Assembly: GCF_002835995.1 (NCBI RefSeq)
Contig: NZ_PJBZ01000068.1
Coordinates: forward strand, 1 to 64,000
Length of the DNA: 64,000 bases
Direction: 5' to 3'
Source: Psychromonas sp. Urea-02u-13
GTDB lineage: Bacteria; Pseudomonadota; Gammaproteobacteria; Enterobacterales; Psychromonadaceae
The translations under genes and the position numbers were made by a program. The stretch's first letter is position 1, and every line of letters starts with the position of its first letter. This document shows, piece by piece, positions 62,409-64,000 of this stretch. The notes beneath the pieces were generated by a model. That model was not told the origin of the DNA, searched no databases, and saw only the letters and a list, made by a program, of their open reading frames with translations.

Positions 62409-64000
62409 ATGCGCGAAAAAATTCATATAATGGATGAAAACGAGCTGCAAGAGCTGGTGGAACAAACTGAAACAGGTGGACGTCATGTTGTCGGTAATAT
62501 CAAAAAACTGATCACTTTCACGGCTATAGCATGGTCACTGTTCCAGTTATATTTTTCATCACCCGTGCCTTTTATGTTGCAGCAGTTTTTAAACACTATT
62601 GGATTAGATCTAAACGTGGTGTTTGACGATACCAAAGCGCGCTCTATTCATTTGTCATTTGCACTATTTCTGGCTTTTTTATCTTACCCTGCATTTAAAA
62701 ATTCCTCAAAGAAAACCATTCCAGTGATTGATTGGATACTGGCATTAGTGGGTGGTTTCTTAGGGGCTTATTACTTTATTTTCTATGAAGGCATTGTGAC
62801 ACGAGTAGGCATTCCAAATCAGATGGATGTTATCGCAGGTGTTGTCGGCATATTGATTCTACTTGAAGCGACACGCCGAAGTTTAGGCGCACCCTTAGCG
62901 GTGATCGCGCTAATCTTCCTCCTGTTCAACTTTATGGGCCCCAATTTACCGCAATTACTTGCCCATAACGCCAATAAAATTACCACTATTGTTAATCAAC
63001 AATGGATAACAACCGAAGGTGTGTTTGGTATTGCCTTAGGTGTTTCGACTAAATTTGTATTCCTTTTTGTATTGTTTGGCGCTTTGCTTGATAAAGCAGG
63101 CGCAGGTAATTACTTTATTAAAACCGCGTTCTCTTTACTTGGGCACCTTCGTGGTGGTCCCGCAAAAGCCGCTGTTATTGCATCTGGGTTAACCGGTCTA
63201 ATCTCTGGTTCATCAATTGCTAATGTAGTCACCACGGGTACATTCACTATTCCCATGATGAAAAAAGTTGGCTTTTCTGCGGAGAAAGCTGGCGCAGTAG
63301 AAGTGGCTTCTTCTGTTAATGGACAAATCATGCCACCTGTTATGGGGGCCGCTGCTTTCTTAATGGTTGAATACGTGGGTATTAGTTATTTTGAAGTGGT
63401 TAAACATGCCATTATTCCAGCCTTAATTTCTTATATTGCACTGGTTTATATTGTTCATTTAGAGGCGATGAAAGCAGGCATGTTTGGTTTGAAACGCGCT
63501 AAACCTCCAGCAAAAATGTTAATTCGTTTACGTAACGCGGCCTTAATTGTTTTCTCTTTTTGTTTATTAGCTCTAGTTACTTATTACGGCTTAGGCTGGA
63601 TAAAAGGCATAGCGGGTGATAGTTCTGTTTATGTTATCGCTTTACTTGTTGGGCTGGCTTATATCGCCGTGGCTTACTGGTGTGCGCGTTTTCCTGAGTT
63701 AGAACTTGACGATCCTAATGCGCCGATTGTGCATCTACCTGACGTTAAATCGACAGTGAATTCAGGATTACATTTCTTATTACCCGTGATTGTATTGATC
63801 TGGTGTTTGATGATTGAACGTTTATCACCGGGGTTATCTGCTTTTTGGGGCACCGCGGTATTAATATTTATCCTGTTAACGCAAAAAGCGTTGTTTGGTT
63901 ATTTTCGTGGAGAGTCTAACTTCGCTGCTCAATTTAAAGCAGGGTTCAGTGACTTATTAGAAGGCCTTGAAACCGGCGCTAAAAACATGGTGAGCATCGG
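62409..64000 (+). CDS. TRAP transporter fused permease (4TM/12TM), partial
   Basis: Integral membrane part of a TAXI-TRAP secondary transporter, with small (DctQ-like) and large (DctM-like) subunits fused. The frame is open from ATG 62409 (MREKIHIMDENELQELVEQ) to the window edge, at least 530 codons; the C-terminus is missing. It shows many hydrophobic helices and DctM motifs: FVLFGALLDKAGAGNYFIK, AVIASGLTGLISGSSIANV and VASSVNGQIMPPVMGAAAFL. Works with the upstream TAXI receptors using a Na+ or H+ gradient. Confidence 0.93.
   Translation, partial: MREKIHIMDENELQELVEQTETGGRHVVGNIKKLITFTAIAWSLFQLYFSSPVPFMLQQFLNTIGLDLNVVFDDTKARSIHLSFALFLAFLSYPAFKNSSKKTIPVIDWILALVGGFLGAYYFIFYEGIVTRVGIPNQMDVIAGVVGILILLEATRRSLGAPLAVIALIFLLFNFMGPNLPQLLAHNANKITTIVNQQWITTEGVFGIALGVSTKFVFLFVLFGALLDKAGAGNYFIKTAFSLLGHLRGGPAKAAVIASGLTGLISGSSIANVVTTGTFTIPMMKKVGFSAEKAGAVEVASSVNGQIMPPVMGAAAFLMVEYVGISYFEVVKHAIIPALISYIALVYIVHLEAMKAGMFGLKRAKPPAKMLIRLRNAALIVFSFCLLALVTYYGLGWIKGIAGDSSVYVIALLVGLAYIAVAYWCARFPELELDDPNAPIVHLPDVKSTVNSGLHFLLPVIVLIWCLMIERLSPGLSAFWGTAVLIFILLTQKALFGYFRGESNFAAQFKAGFSDLLEGLETGAKNMVSI

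Overview
The window reads as the chromosome of a low-GC marine gammaproteobacterium, most like the Psychromonas / Alteromonadales-Vibrionales group. Gene orders match that class: pdhR-aceE-aceF-lpd, torECAD, acnB near yacL, kdsC-lptCAB-rpoN-ptsN-rapZ-ptsO-mgtE divergent from mlaFEDCB-ibaG-murA, and hemL-clcA-erpA. Chitinase, TMAO respiration and TRAP transport suit a marine life. The genus is an inference from gene content; no rRNA or tRNA gene is visible. No phage, IS element, integron array or CRISPR array was recognised.

Layout. 1-3990 is a sparse, repeat-rich stretch with an orphan glycine-betaine-type binding protein, a Sel1-like protein, a decayed copy of that gene's 3' part and several dispersed and inverted repeats. 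3987-7105 holds a two-CBM GH18 chitinase whose Shine-Dalgarno lies in a predicted hairpin and whose 3' end plus terminator is duplicated downstream. 7318-12105 is the large NAD-dependent glutamate dehydrogenase. 12279-19844 is the pyruvate dehydrogenase region: two PdhR operators, pdhR, five tandem ~135-bp hairpin repeats with a PdhR-box-like core, then aceE, aceF and lpd. A small periplasmic STN-domain protein follows. torECAD (minus strand, FNR box upstream) supplies anaerobic TMAO respiration.

25368-30744 holds an aconitase B that looks like the ~930-aa Bacteroidetes form, a regulator with reversed domain order (winged helix, then receiver) and yacL. 30807-37820 (minus) is the KDO/LPS-export/sigma-54/nitrogen-PTS operon, lacking hpf and kdsD at their usual places. 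38007-42495 (plus) is the Mla phospholipid-transport operon with ibaG and murA. degS, an OmpA-like lipoprotein, hemL, a ClC antiporter, a DUF6776-like protein and erpA follow. 48914-53139 is a two-gene RND efflux system, then a TRIC/YicG-type membrane protein, a large lipoprotein with a possible CBM9-like C-terminus, an orphan glgX and argA. The window ends with two tandem TAXI-type TRAP receptors and a fused TRAP permease cut by the right edge; an intrinsic terminator separates receptors from permease.

Together these genes cover central carbon flux (pyruvate to acetyl-CoA, aconitase, glutamate to 2-oxoglutarate), anaerobic respiration, outer-membrane biogenesis and lipid asymmetry, envelope stress, cofactor assembly and nutrient uptake. 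The most unusual features are the tandem hairpin array between pdhR and aceE, the divergent acnB, the chitinase leader and tail duplications, and the reversed-order regulator.
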